From NCBI GenBank assembly GCA_017504735.1, contig JAFVQP010000154.1, positions 1-12,661 on the forward strand: a DNA stretch of 12,661 nt, written 5' to 3'. A program made the position numbers and the translations under genes. The notes under the pieces were generated by a model, which was given only the letters and a program-made list of their open reading frames with translations, was not told the DNA's origin and did not search any database. Below, one piece after another: positions 1-7,251 of this stretch. The DNA comes from Clostridia bacterium (GTDB lineage Bacteria; Bacillota_A; Clostridia; Christensenellales; Borkfalkiaceae). Every line of letters starts with the position of its first letter. Position 1 is the first letter of the stretch.

Positions 1-3000
1 GCCCTTAACCTGATCAAGGATAGAAGGTTTTTCGCTAGCGCTAGGTTCTTCGGGTTCTTCACTCGTACCAGGTTCTTCGGGTTCTTCGCTGGAACCAGGT
101 TCTTCGGGTTCTTCACTCGTACCAGGTTCTTCAGGTTCTTCACTCGTACCAGGTTGTTCGGGATCAACGGGAGGTTCAGGCTGTTCAACTGCCGTAGCTA
201 CTACCGTGAAGGTGTAGTTCTGCAAGCCGAATTCTGCAGGAATTTCTTCTGCCCAAGCATAGGTGTATGCATCAGTATCCGCAGGGAGCAAGTTATCCAA
301 AATGAACCCTAAGCTCATCACTTCAGCTTCTACGCCATTCATAGGATCAGCCATTACACCGAAGGTGATAACCGTCGTTTCGTCGCCGTTTACAATCGTC
401 AAGGTGTAAGGGGTAATCGTCCAAGTTGCATAGAGTGCCTGGATATCAGCCGAGAAGGTAGCTTCCGTAATTGCGTTGCCTTCCAAATCGATCCAGCCAG
501 CAAATACTTTACCTTCAGCCGTAGGCGTAGGCAACGTGATTGCTTCGCCATACTTACCGCTTACCGTTTCAGGGATAGCCCAACGATCGATGATGAGTGC
601 TACTTCATAGATGCGTTCTTCAGCAACAAGGGTAACCGTGTAATCCTTAAGTTCAAGAACTTCGGGAAGTTCGATATCCCACTTATAGCTCATCGTATCC
701 GTCGTTTCGGGAAGGAGCAAAGTCAATTCGTTAAGCATTTCTTCTCTGCTAAGCGCACCGGTCATCCAGTTGCCTTCTACAGCAAAGATATATTCGCTCG
801 TTTCTTCGCCCATGATAACCGTGAAGTTATAGGTGAAGATGTTCCACATTGCATATGCAGCGAAACCTTCGCCGTTTACCGTGTAGCTCGTTTCAAGGAG
901 TTCATTACCATCGATATCCGTCCAGCCAAGGAATTCTTTACCTTCAGCTACAGGCGTTTCAAGGGTAATAACCGTACCGTCAACCACGTTCATAACCTTC
1001 ATCCAGTTAGGATCTTCCCAGTTATCGCTGTACTTAATCGTTACCTGATAGGTCTGTACGATTTCAAGAGGGAACTGGCTAACGCCGGTGTTTTCAGAAG
1101 TAATGTAAGACGTCTTGCTTGCGCTTACAGTGTTAAAGCTGCTGTACGTACCAAGATAGTAATCCGTACCGTTAACGTTCGTGTACCAGCAGTTGGTTTC
1201 TGCATTGTAGTTGAATACGTAGTAGCTGCATTCTTCTTCCAAAGCATAGTTTACGCTGATCTTGTTTTCATCATTGAAGTAAATGTTGAGGTAGAGATAT
1301 TCGCCGTTAACTTCCGTATAGAACTTGTAACCGCTTTCCGTCTTTTCAGCAACCATATCAATTGCCGCCATAGCGTCTTCGGTCATCGTCAAGTATCTAC
1401 CGCTGATGCCGCCGTCCAAGTACAACAACTTATTGTTCGTACCCTGCGTCAAGCTCATCTTGAAGGTCTGATATTCCTGAGGAGCAAGTACAGTCTTCAC
1501 TTCAAATTGATAATCCTTGAATTCGGTGAATTCTTCAGGAATTGCATCAACGAATTGATAGCTGTAACGGGTATCTGCAGGAGCAACGTCTGCCAACGCA
1601 TAAGCAAGGCCCATAATGTCGGTGTCTACGTTGTCAGCATATTCGATACCGAATTTGATTTCTTTAACAACGTTACCGTTTTCTACAAGCGATACGGTGT
1701 AAGGAATTACTTCCCATACTGCATGCAACGTAAGGTTGCCCGTAACAGTTGCAGGTGCAGGAATCATAATTTCGTTCCATTCATCATCATATTCGAACGA
1801 GAACCAGCCTTTGAAGATCTTGCCTTCAGCCGTAAGCTGTTCAAGTTCAAGTGCTGCGCCGTATTCAAGAACGAGTTCTTCAGGCATATCCCACATCGAT
1901 TTTACAAGCTGAATGGTGAACGTCGTCGTTTCCTTCAATTCGGTGAATACATAGTCATTCTTCAATTCGAGTTCGCTAGGAAGCTCTTCAGCCCAAGAAT
2001 AGGTATGATATTCATCACTTGTCGTCAAGGTGATTGCCGCAAGCTTTTCAGCTCTGTTTTCAACGTTGAATTCTACAGTTTCCGTCGTACCATCTGCACG
2101 GTTAATCGTTGCGGTGTAGTTGATTACGTTCCAAGTCGCTTTTACCGTAAGATCCATTTCAACGATTGCTTCTGCAGGGATTGCATAGCCGCCCAACGTC
2201 CAACCTGCGAAGGTATAGCCTTCTTTTACGGTGCTAACCTGTGCAAGCGCGCTTGCAGGCGTACCGTAAGGAACGGTCATTGCATTAATAGCCGAACCAC
2301 CATCAACGTCGAAGGTTACGGTGTAGTTGTTAATCGTACGCGTTTCGGTGAATACATAACCATCCTGAAGAGCAAGTTCGCTAGGAAGCGCTTCTGCCCA
2401 AGCATAGCTATATTGTGCCGAATTTGCCGTCAAAGCGATCGCTGCAAGTTTTTCAGCTCTGTCTTCAACGTTGAAGGTTACGGTTTCTTCGCTGCCATCA
2501 GCACGTACAATCTTTGCGGAATAGTTAATAACTGTCCAGTTTGCATCAATCGTCAAATCTTGCAATACCGTTGCATCTGCGGGGATAGGATATCCGCCAA
2601 GCGTCCAACCTGCAAAGGTATAACCTTCTTTCGTAGGATTAGGGATTTGTGCAAGAGCACTTGCAGGCGTACCGTAAGGAACAACCATTGCATCCATAGC
2701 CGTACCGCCATTCGTGTTGAAGGTTACGGTCATAGGTCTCGTCCATACGTTTGCGGTAATGTCTTCCGCTACTATGTATGCAGGCGTTTCAGAATGGCAG
2801 AAGTTCTTGCCGATGGTAACGTTAAGAACGTTGATACCAGCAGCATCAAGGTAATCCTTATGTACGTAAACGGTCAACGTGTCACCAGTACCTCTAACGA
2901 GCGTAGGGTTCTGGAACAATTGATAGCCGCTGCTCATTGCATCGCCATTCGACCAAGGACTGGTTGCGTAGTTATAACCGCTGTCATCAACCGTCGTGTT

Positions 3001-5319
3001 GATATCCCACAAGGATACACCGTTGATGAAGATCTTCTTACGCATCGAAGTGAATTGCTCGCCGAAGTAGTTGAAGTCGTAAGAATCACGCTCAGAATTC
3101 CAGTTTGCATAGGTAATATCAAACGCAACCATTTCAAGTGCGTCACCTGCATCTGCAGCTTTCGTAATGATAATATCTTCAGCGTTAAGAAGATAATCTT
3201 CTCTTACAAATTCACCATTGCCCATATTAATAAAGGTAACGGTTTCTTTTACTTCGTATACTTTACCAGCAACATTTTCTGCGGAAGGGAATTGAGCACC
3301 AGCAAGAACGGTAATCTTTTGGATATTCTCTCTTGCTGCGCCTTCGGTAAGATTGGTAGGCCAACGGGTCGTGAATGCATTTTGTCTGCCCCATACTCTC
3401 GTGAATTTTTCACCAGGCGCTACCTTATTCCAAAGCGTACCAAGCTTCACGCCATCAAATTCGATATAGTCGTAGTAATTGATTTGCTTCAAGAAATCAT
3501 TGCTACCCGACCAAGCAACGTCACCACTGGTAGGATAGTCACAATTGCCAAGGTAGAAGGAAAGCATCGAGTCACCCGTAATGTCACCCATTACCTTTTC
3601 AACGGTCGTTTCTTCTACCGTAAGGTTCAATTGAGGAACGTTTGCTTCACCGATGTATTTATCGGGAACACAAAGCGAGTTGGATTTGAAGATAACGTCG
3701 TCCGATACGGTGAATTTAGCCGTTTCCGTTTCAAAGAGGAAATCCTTCGTAATTCTCAATTCCGTAATATCCGATACAGGCAAATAGCTGTTAGGGATGT
3801 ACATATCAATCGTATTACCAGGCAAACCTGCGCCATGGTTTACGAGTTTGATGAAGATATGTGCAAAAACAGCCGTGTCGTTATTTACGTCGCCAGCAAT
3901 TTCAGCGTTGAATGCGATGTTAGGATCCCAAGTAATGGGAGAATCTGCGCCGCTTTCAATCAATGCCTTATATTCAGCATTGTGTTGGCTGATGGACTTA
4001 CCGTTTACCCATACGTTGTCAAGTACGCTTGCGGGAAGAGTTGCGTTGTTAACCGCTTGATTTGCCGCCGTCCAAGTAACGTCACCTGCGATATTCAAAC
4101 GAAGGTGCGCCATGTTACCAGCGTAGTCACCCTTGCCCCAAGTTTTGCTCGAAATATTGGTAATATCAACCTCAGCAAGTTCAGGTACTTCAGGGGTTCC
4201 GCCTACAAGGGCAAAGCTACCATCCGCTTGACGAATGAAAGTAACGTCTTCTTTTACTTCATAAACGGTGTTAAACGGATCGTTTGCGGAAGGGAATTGA
4301 CAACCAGCAAGGATCTTAATTTGTTGTACGTTATCGCCAACAACGCCAGAAGGCCATCTCGTACTGAAGGTACCCTTTCTACCCCATACGTTGAAGAATA
4401 CTTCACCAGGAATCACGCCGTTCCAAGTTGTACCCCACTTTTGTCCGTCAATCAAAATATGGTCAAAATAATTAATCGAACGAAGATAAGCCTTTTGTTC
4501 TGCGGTAGTAGTAAAGGATGCGGTATTCAAATCGCCGTAGTCGTTGGTACCAAGCTTGAACGAAAGGAATTGGTCAGCAGCGCCATACGACCCATCGATA
4601 CCCGTAACCGTCGTTTCTACAACATTTGCGTGATAGTTGCCTAATTGCTTACCCGATTTTCCATGCGAAGTCATCTTGAAGATAACATTCGTAGAGAAAC
4701 CAAAGGTTTGTTCATTATATTCCCATTCAAATCCCTTTAAGAATTCGATGCTGTTCACTTCAGGCATAAAGGAAACAGGGATATAAATATCCAATGCACT
4801 ACCCATATCGCCATGCTTTGTAAGCATTACAAAGATGGGCGCATAGGTTGCTCTACCTGCAATTACATCTGCTGCAATATTAGATTGCATCGTGTGGGGA
4901 TAAGCATCGCCGTTATCAGGCATATTCGTCCAAGTGATTGCATTGGTTTCCCCTGCGGCATATAAATCACGCCATTCTTTAACGGTTTTACCGTTTACCT
5001 TGATATAGTTGAGCAAATCGGGGTACCCATCGTTAAGACATTTACCGCCATCTGTCCAATCAAGCACCTTATCTTCGTCTAACCAGAAACGATATAAGCC
5101 AGCTTCTTTGTAGTCACCGCAAGTGCCCCAATCGCCGTTTCCATGAGTATTCGTGTTGTAAATTTCACCCGAAATATCCACGAAATTTGCAGGAAGCTCT
5201 TCAGCTGCAGCAACTTTTGCATCAAGCGCGTTGTACGTAGCGACTGCCCCACCAAGACCAGCCCCAACAAACAACGTTGACAATGCAAGTGTCAAAAGTT
5301 TCTTTGTTGATTTCTTCAT
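1..5319 (-). CDS. Giant modular secreted surface protein with InlB-type repeats (5' complete, C-terminus beyond left edge)
   Basis: I read 1773 codons from ATG at 5319 to base 1 with no in-frame stop. Residues 1-39 form a signal peptide (MKKSTKKLL, hydrophobic core, AKVAAA before EELP). Residues 46-373 and 385-706 are two copies of a two-part beta-rich unit, and 711-858 is a third copy of the first part only. From about 863 come five InlB B/Flg_new-type repeats with FxGW at 902, 1037, 1169, 1463 and 1606, each followed by a module with a Y-x-W/F...LP motif. Residues 1280-1425 (KLLYLDGG, GTDYYLGTYSS) interrupt this pattern and look beta-trefoil-like, which is a weak guess. Residues 1714-1765 are a P/E/S/T linker (GTSEEPEEP repeats), as found before a wall or membrane anchor; the visible sequence stops at SILDQVKG. 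InlB-type repeats are typical of Gram-positive surface adhesins. An adhesin or glycan-binding stalk is the likely role, with no catalytic motif seen. It has its own promoter and a strong RBS. Confidence 0.93.
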   Translation of the reverse strand, partial: MKKSTKKLLTLALSTLFVGAGLGGAVATYNALDAKVAAAEELPANFVDISGEIYNTNTHGNGDWGTCGDYKEAGLYRFWLDEDKVLDWTDGGKCLNDGYPDLLNYIKVNGKTVKEWRDLYAAGETNAITWTNMPDNGDAYPHTMQSNIAADVIAGRATYAPIFVMLTKHGDMGSALDIYIPVSFMPEVNSIEFLKGFEWEYNEQTFGFSTNVIFKMTSHGKSGKQLGNYHANVVETTVTGIDGSYGAADQFLSFKLGTNDYGDLNTASFTTTAEQKAYLRSINYFDHILIDGQKWGTTWNGVIPGEVFFNVWGRKGTFSTRWPSGVVGDNVQQIKILAGCQFPSANDPFNTVYEVKEDVTFIRQADGSFALVGGTPEVPELAEVDITNISSKTWGKGDYAGNMAHLRLNIAGDVTWTAANQAVNNATLPASVLDNVWVNGKSISQHNAEYKALIESGADSPITWDPNIAFNAEIAGDVNNDTAVFAHIFIKLVNHGAGLPGNTIDMYIPNSYLPVSDITELRITKDFLFETETAKFTVSDDVIFKSNSLCVPDKYIGEANVPQLNLTVEETTVEKVMGDITGDSMLSFYLGNCDYPTSGDVAWSGSNDFLKQINYYDYIEFDGVKLGTLWNKVAPGEKFTRVWGRQNAFTTRWPTNLTEGAARENIQKITVLAGAQFPSAENVAGKVYEVKETVTFINMGNGEFVREDYLLNAEDIIITKAADAGDALEMVAFDITYANWNSERDSYDFNYFGEQFTSMRKKIFINGVSLWDINTTVDDSGYNYATSPWSNGDAMSSGYQLFQNPTLVRGTGDTLTVYVHKDYLDAAGINVLNVTIGKNFCHSETPAYIVAEDITANVWTRPMTVTFNTNGGTAMDAMVVPYGTPASALAQIPNPTKEGYTFAGWTLGGYPIPADATVLQDLTIDANWTVINYSAKIVRADGSEETVTFNVEDRAEKLAAIALTANSAQYSYAWAEALPSELALQDGYVFTETRTINNYTVTFDVDGGSAINAMTVPYGTPASALAQVSTVKEGYTFAGWTLGGYAIPAEAIVEMDLTVKATWNVINYTATINRADGTTETVEFNVENRAEKLAAITLTTSDEYHTYSWAEELPSELELKNDYVFTELKETTTFTIQLVKSMWDMPEELVLEYGAALELEQLTAEGKIFKGWFSFEYDDEWNEIMIPAPATVTGNLTLHAVWEVIPYTVSLVENGNVVKEIKFGIEYADNVDTDIMGLAYALADVAPADTRYSYQFVDAIPEEFTEFKDYQFEVKTVLAPQEYQTFKMSLTQGTNNKLLYLDGGISGRYLTMTEDAMAAIDMVAEKTESGYKFYTEVNGEYLYLNIYFNDENKISVNYALEEECSYYVFNYNAETNCWYTNVNGTDYYLGTYSSFNTVSASKTSYITSENTGVSQFPLEIVQTYQVTIKYSDNWEDPNWMKVMNVVDGTVITLETPVAEGKEFLGWTDIDGNELLETSYTVNGEGFAAYAMWNIFTYNFTVIMGEETSEYIFAVEGNWMTGALSREEMLNELTLLLPETTDTMSYKWDIELPEVLELKDYTVTLVAEERIYEVALIIDRWAIPETVSGKYGEAITLPTPTAEGKVFAGWIDLEGNAITEATFSADIQALYATWTITPYTLTIVNGDETTVITFGVMADPMNGVEAEVMSLGFILDNLLPADTDAYTYAWAEEIPAEFGLQNYTFTVVATAVEQPEPPVDPEQPGTSEEPEEPGTSEEPEEPGSSEEPEEPGTSEEPEEPSASEKPSILDQVKG
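43..150 (-). repeat. Four tandem 27-bp units encoding GTSEEPEEP linker
   Basis: Units at 43-69, 70-96, 97-123 and 124-150 share a plus-strand core of aggttcttcgggttcttc followed by act cgt acc or close variants (gct gga acc in one unit; the first ends in act cgt acc and the last has agg for ggg). On the coding strand each unit reads about E-E-P-E-E-P-G-T/S-S. The period is a multiple of three, so copy number can change by slippage without breaking the frame. The encoded acidic, proline-rich stretch is a typical extended spacer near the C-terminus of Gram-positive surface proteins. Confidence 0.9.
1924..2733 (-). repeat. Near-identical 405-bp tandem repeat (two 135-residue supermodules)
   Basis: The coding strand holds two copies of 135 codons in register, residues 863-997 (2329-2733) and 998-1132 (1924-2328). 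Anchor motifs recur exactly 135 residues apart: VPYGTPASALAQ, EGYTFAGWTLGGY, RAEKLAAI and W-A-E-x-LPSEL. Nucleotide identity is also high (for example gcaggcgtaccgtaaggaac occurs in both). Each copy is an InlB B/Flg_new-type repeat of about 65 residues plus a beta-rich module of about 70 residues. The high DNA identity suggests fairly recent duplication or ongoing gene conversion. Confidence 0.88.
2746..5184 (-). repeat. Diverged N-terminal module array (A1-B1-A2-B2-A3) in the giant surface protein
   Basis: The A modules (residues 46-233, 385-570, 711-858) share an internal VNGK/INGV motif, a D-x-Y-I-P or T-x-Y-V-H strand, and a closing strand ending VIFK or similar. The B modules (234-373, 571-706) share LSFxLG, INYxDxIxxDG, GTxWNxVxPGE, VWGR, TRWP, IQxIxxLAGxQFPSA and VYEVKExVTFI. 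The repeats are clear at protein level but only moderate at DNA level, so this is an older duplication than the 405-bp repeat. I do not recognise a characterised family. The pattern suggests ligand-binding beta-sandwich pairs, which is inference. Confidence 0.8.
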
Positions 5320-5326
5320 CTTCTTT

Positions 5327-5332
5327 CCTCCT
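5327..5332 (-). promoter_or_regulatory. Strong Shine-Dalgarno for the giant surface protein
   Basis: The minus strand reads AGGAGG here, seven bases before the ATG at 5319. The perfect consensus and ideal spacing fix the start codon and place the signal peptide at the extreme N-terminus. Confidence 0.93.
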
Positions 5333-5361
5333 GATGAATAATTTTTTCCTTAATCATAATA

Positions 5362-5393
5362 CGCAAGAGAGGCTCTCTCTATCAACCCTTGCG
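5362..5393 (-). promoter_or_regulatory. Imperfect hairpin in the 5' leader of the giant surface protein
   Basis: CGCAAG and CTTGCG form a 6-bp outer stem, and AGAG/CTCT can pair inside it with an asymmetric internal loop. It lies a few bases downstream of the predicted transcription start and about 40 bases before the start codon. It could stabilise the mRNA 5' end or be a regulatory fold; no U-run follows, so it is not an intrinsic terminator. Only the inverted repeat is seen directly. Confidence 0.35.
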
Positions 5394-5408
5394 AATTTAT
5401 ACATAAAT

Positions 5409-5437
5409 ATTATACTATAAATCGAAAAAACTGTAAA
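5409..5437 (-). promoter_or_regulatory. Sigma-A-type promoter driving the giant surface protein
   Basis: On the minus strand there is TTTACA (5432-5437, five of six matches to the -35 consensus), a 17-base spacer, and a perfect TATAAT (5409-5414). The sequence upstream is A/T-rich, with runs resembling an UP element. Transcription should start near 5402, giving a leader of roughly 80 bases. This means the large gene can be transcribed separately from the four genes upstream. Confidence 0.88.
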
Positions 5438-5479
5438 GATACTTAAGAAAATTTCTTTTTTAGATAATACCCAAAAATT

Positions 5480-5511
5480 ACGCAATTTGTTTCAAAAGTT
5501 ACGATTTGCGT
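5480..5511 (-). terminator. Weak terminator candidate after the distal lipoprotein gene
   Basis: Just past the stop at 5533 the minus strand has ACGCAA ... TTGCGT, a 6-bp inverted repeat with a loop of about 20 bases, followed directly by AATTTTT. The short stem and long loop make it a poor intrinsic terminator, though its place between an operon end and a new promoter is right. Read-through into the downstream gene is possible. Confidence 0.35.
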
Positions 5512-5532
5512 TTCTTTACAGTCTTTCACGGT

Positions 5533-7230
5533 TTAGGTGCGCCATACATCCAACGAATCGTTGGTGATGAGATTGCTATGGTGAATATCGTAGAAATTGC
5601 TACGCATTGTATCCAACTGATCAACCGCAAGCACATATTGATAACCCATCGGGGTAAACGTTTTCATTCTACCCGTAACAACCGGCGCCGTGTAACAAGC
5701 GTTAAACACGTAACAGCTGGTATAGTTAGAAGTGGGCTGTGCTTTGTTTTTCATAAGGTCAGGATTACTAACCGTGGGACAGTTAAATGCACCGCTGTTA
5801 TGGATACCATTCACCGAATCGCTGGGATTGATCTTGGAATAAGAATAATAATCCACGTTCGGCACGTACAAGCCCATACCGAAGTTATCATCGTTTACCC
5901 AAGCAAACCATTCTTCCTGCGCGCCCTTTTGGTTACCTGCACCATGCGAAGAGGGATTCTTTTGCGTAAACAAGCCGCCTACTTTACTACCCCAAGGCGC
6001 AGGTCCTTCGTAGGTAACGAAGGTATGCAACGTATGCACAGGGAAAAACGCAGGAATTTCGTTGGTACGGTTTCTAATTTTGTCCATATCCGTGAAGTCT
6101 TCCCAGCAAATGAAGTTGTTGTCAACGTACAACATACCGCCTTTGATTGTGTACCAGTTTTCCATATACGATTTACAGGTAACGCCGCCTTCCACCAAGC
6201 CTAAATCTTCAACCTTGATGCCAAGTTCTTGTGCTTTACGTTCGTACTGACCAGTCCATTTATGTGCATAGCCTTTCCCCCAATCCAAAGGACGGGCTTT
6301 GATGTAAATTTGGTTATCTTTGATTTCGTAGTCAATCAACTGTGCGGGATTGTCAGCGCAGTCGCCCGCTTGTACAGGGTTATACGACCACCAATCGCCT
6401 TCCGAGGAGTCGGTGAAGCAAAAACCACGTTGATAACCGTTTTCACCCGTTGCTTTGTCATCACTGCCGCCTACCTCTGCATAGTAGGATTGCTGAATTT
6501 GACGACCGGGGTCATAAATGGTAACAAGGTTTGCCTCAGAGGTAATCAATTCGGCGCCAGGTTCTGCCTTCGCATTGACGCCATACTTAATTCTACCATC
6601 TTTCGTGACAATTTCATCTACCGTCTGACCATTATATTCGGTACGGGCAACAAAGGTAATCGAACCACCCAAAGCAAGGTCAACGCCGATTTTTAAACCG
6701 CCCTTGTGAAGGTAAACTTCACATTCTACCTCAGGAATATCACGGTCGGAAACCCCAACCTCATTTAAGGTTACCGAACCTGCCTTATCGTCCAAGTTCG
6801 TCAACTTAATACTCTTTAAATGCTTGTCAAACAAACCGATACCGTTGGGTCTATACGCATCCAAAAATTGCTTAAATTCCGTATCCGCAGCCTCTAAATA
6901 GAAACATTCCTCAACCACCTTCGTGGGGTCTTCGAGGTCGGAATATACAAATTCGCCGTACAAATTCACGTCTGTGGTGTACGCAAGCTTCATGTAGTTT
7001 TTATCACCAAGCTCTTTATCCACAGTATAGGTTACGGTTTCCCCAGCGGCAAGCGTTTTCTTCGCCTGCACGCCGAGTAAGTTTTGAAATTGAATTCCCT
7101 CTACCACTTCCGAAGTCACTTCGGTCGAGCTGTTGGAGCTGTCCCCGCCCATAAGCGCCGATAAATCGCAACCTGTACCGCTAAGCATACAGCAAAGGGT
7201 CATCATCGCAAGGAATCTTTTTTTGTTCAT
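5533..7230 (-). CDS. Secreted lipoprotein of unknown function, distal tandem paralogue (candidate glycan-active)
   Basis: This 565-residue protein has a type II signal peptide: MNKKR, a hydrophobic stretch, then a lipidation Cys at 21 in LSGTGC. The lipobox has Gly at -3, which is less canonical than its paralogue's LTAC. CDLSALMGG and a Ser/Thr-rich spacer follow. Residues 45-165 form a beta-rich N-terminal domain. The main domain (170-565) carries YDPGRQIQQSYY (239-250), YNPVQAGD (283-290), MENWYTIKG (356-364), EEWFAWVNDDNFG (439-451) and YTSCYV (503-508), all shared with the upstream gene's product. I recall GRQxQQSYY and WNPVQxGD-like motifs from secreted proteins of polysaccharide-degrading bacteria, possibly with a mutarotase-like beta-sandwich fold, but cannot name a family. 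Relative to its paralogue it has an extra Lys/Glu-rich segment around 321-347. It is the last gene of the likely operon. Confidence 0.9.
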   Translation of the reverse strand: MNKKRFLAMMTLCCMLSGTGCDLSALMGGDSSNSSTEVTSEVVEGIQFQNLLGVQAKKTLAAGETVTYTVDKELGDKNYMKLAYTTDVNLYGEFVYSDLEDPTKVVEECFYLEAADTEFKQFLDAYRPNGIGLFDKHLKSIKLTNLDDKAGSVTLNEVGVSDRDIPEVECEVYLHKGGLKIGVDLALGGSITFVARTEYNGQTVDEIVTKDGRIKYGVNAKAEPGAELITSEANLVTIYDPGRQIQQSYYAEVGGSDDKATGENGYQRGFCFTDSSEGDWWSYNPVQAGDCADNPAQLIDYEIKDNQIYIKARPLDWGKGYAHKWTGQYERKAQELGIKVEDLGLVEGGVTCKSYMENWYTIKGGMLYVDNNFICWEDFTDMDKIRNRTNEIPAFFPVHTLHTFVTYEGPAPWGSKVGGLFTQKNPSSHGAGNQKGAQEEWFAWVNDDNFGMGLYVPNVDYYSYSKINPSDSVNGIHNSGAFNCPTVSNPDLMKNKAQPTSNYTSCYVFNACYTAPVVTGRMKTFTPMGYQYVLAVDQLDTMRSNFYDIHHSNLITNDSLDVWRT

Positions 7231-7238
7231 CTTATTAA

Positions 7239-7243
7239 CCTCT
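7239..7243 (-). promoter_or_regulatory. Ribosome binding site for the distal lipoprotein gene
   Basis: AGAGG on the minus strand sits eight bases before the ATG at 7230, inside the 21-base gap after the upstream stop codon. It supports the MNKKR start with its signal peptide, and independent initiation within the operon mRNA. Confidence 0.75.
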
Positions 7244-7251
7244 TTACTTCT

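Noticed and set aside
43..150. CRISPR-like array of 27-bp repeats
   Set aside because: The units are directly tandem without spacers, have a codon-multiple period, and encode an in-frame acidic Pro-rich linker.
1507..4644. Long open frame on the plus strand (1045 codons)
   Set aside because: It is the exact codon-register complement of a gene with a signal peptide, promoter, RBS and recognisable repeats. The product is Cys/Arg-rich with no domain pattern, no RBS and no signal; it arises from avoidance of TTA/CTA/TCA in the true gene.
5431..5521. Inverted pair ctgtaaag / ctttacag flanking the intergenic region
   Set aside because: It is only 8 bp with a 75-base separation; one arm overlaps the -35 box, so chance or promoter composition explains it. 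No transposase or other evidence of a mobile element.
5506..6696. Plus-strand frames of 232 and 155 codons opposite the distal lipoprotein gene
   Set aside because: They are antisense shadows with no ribosome site and no protein-like domain, while the opposite strand encodes a full-length paralogue of its neighbour.
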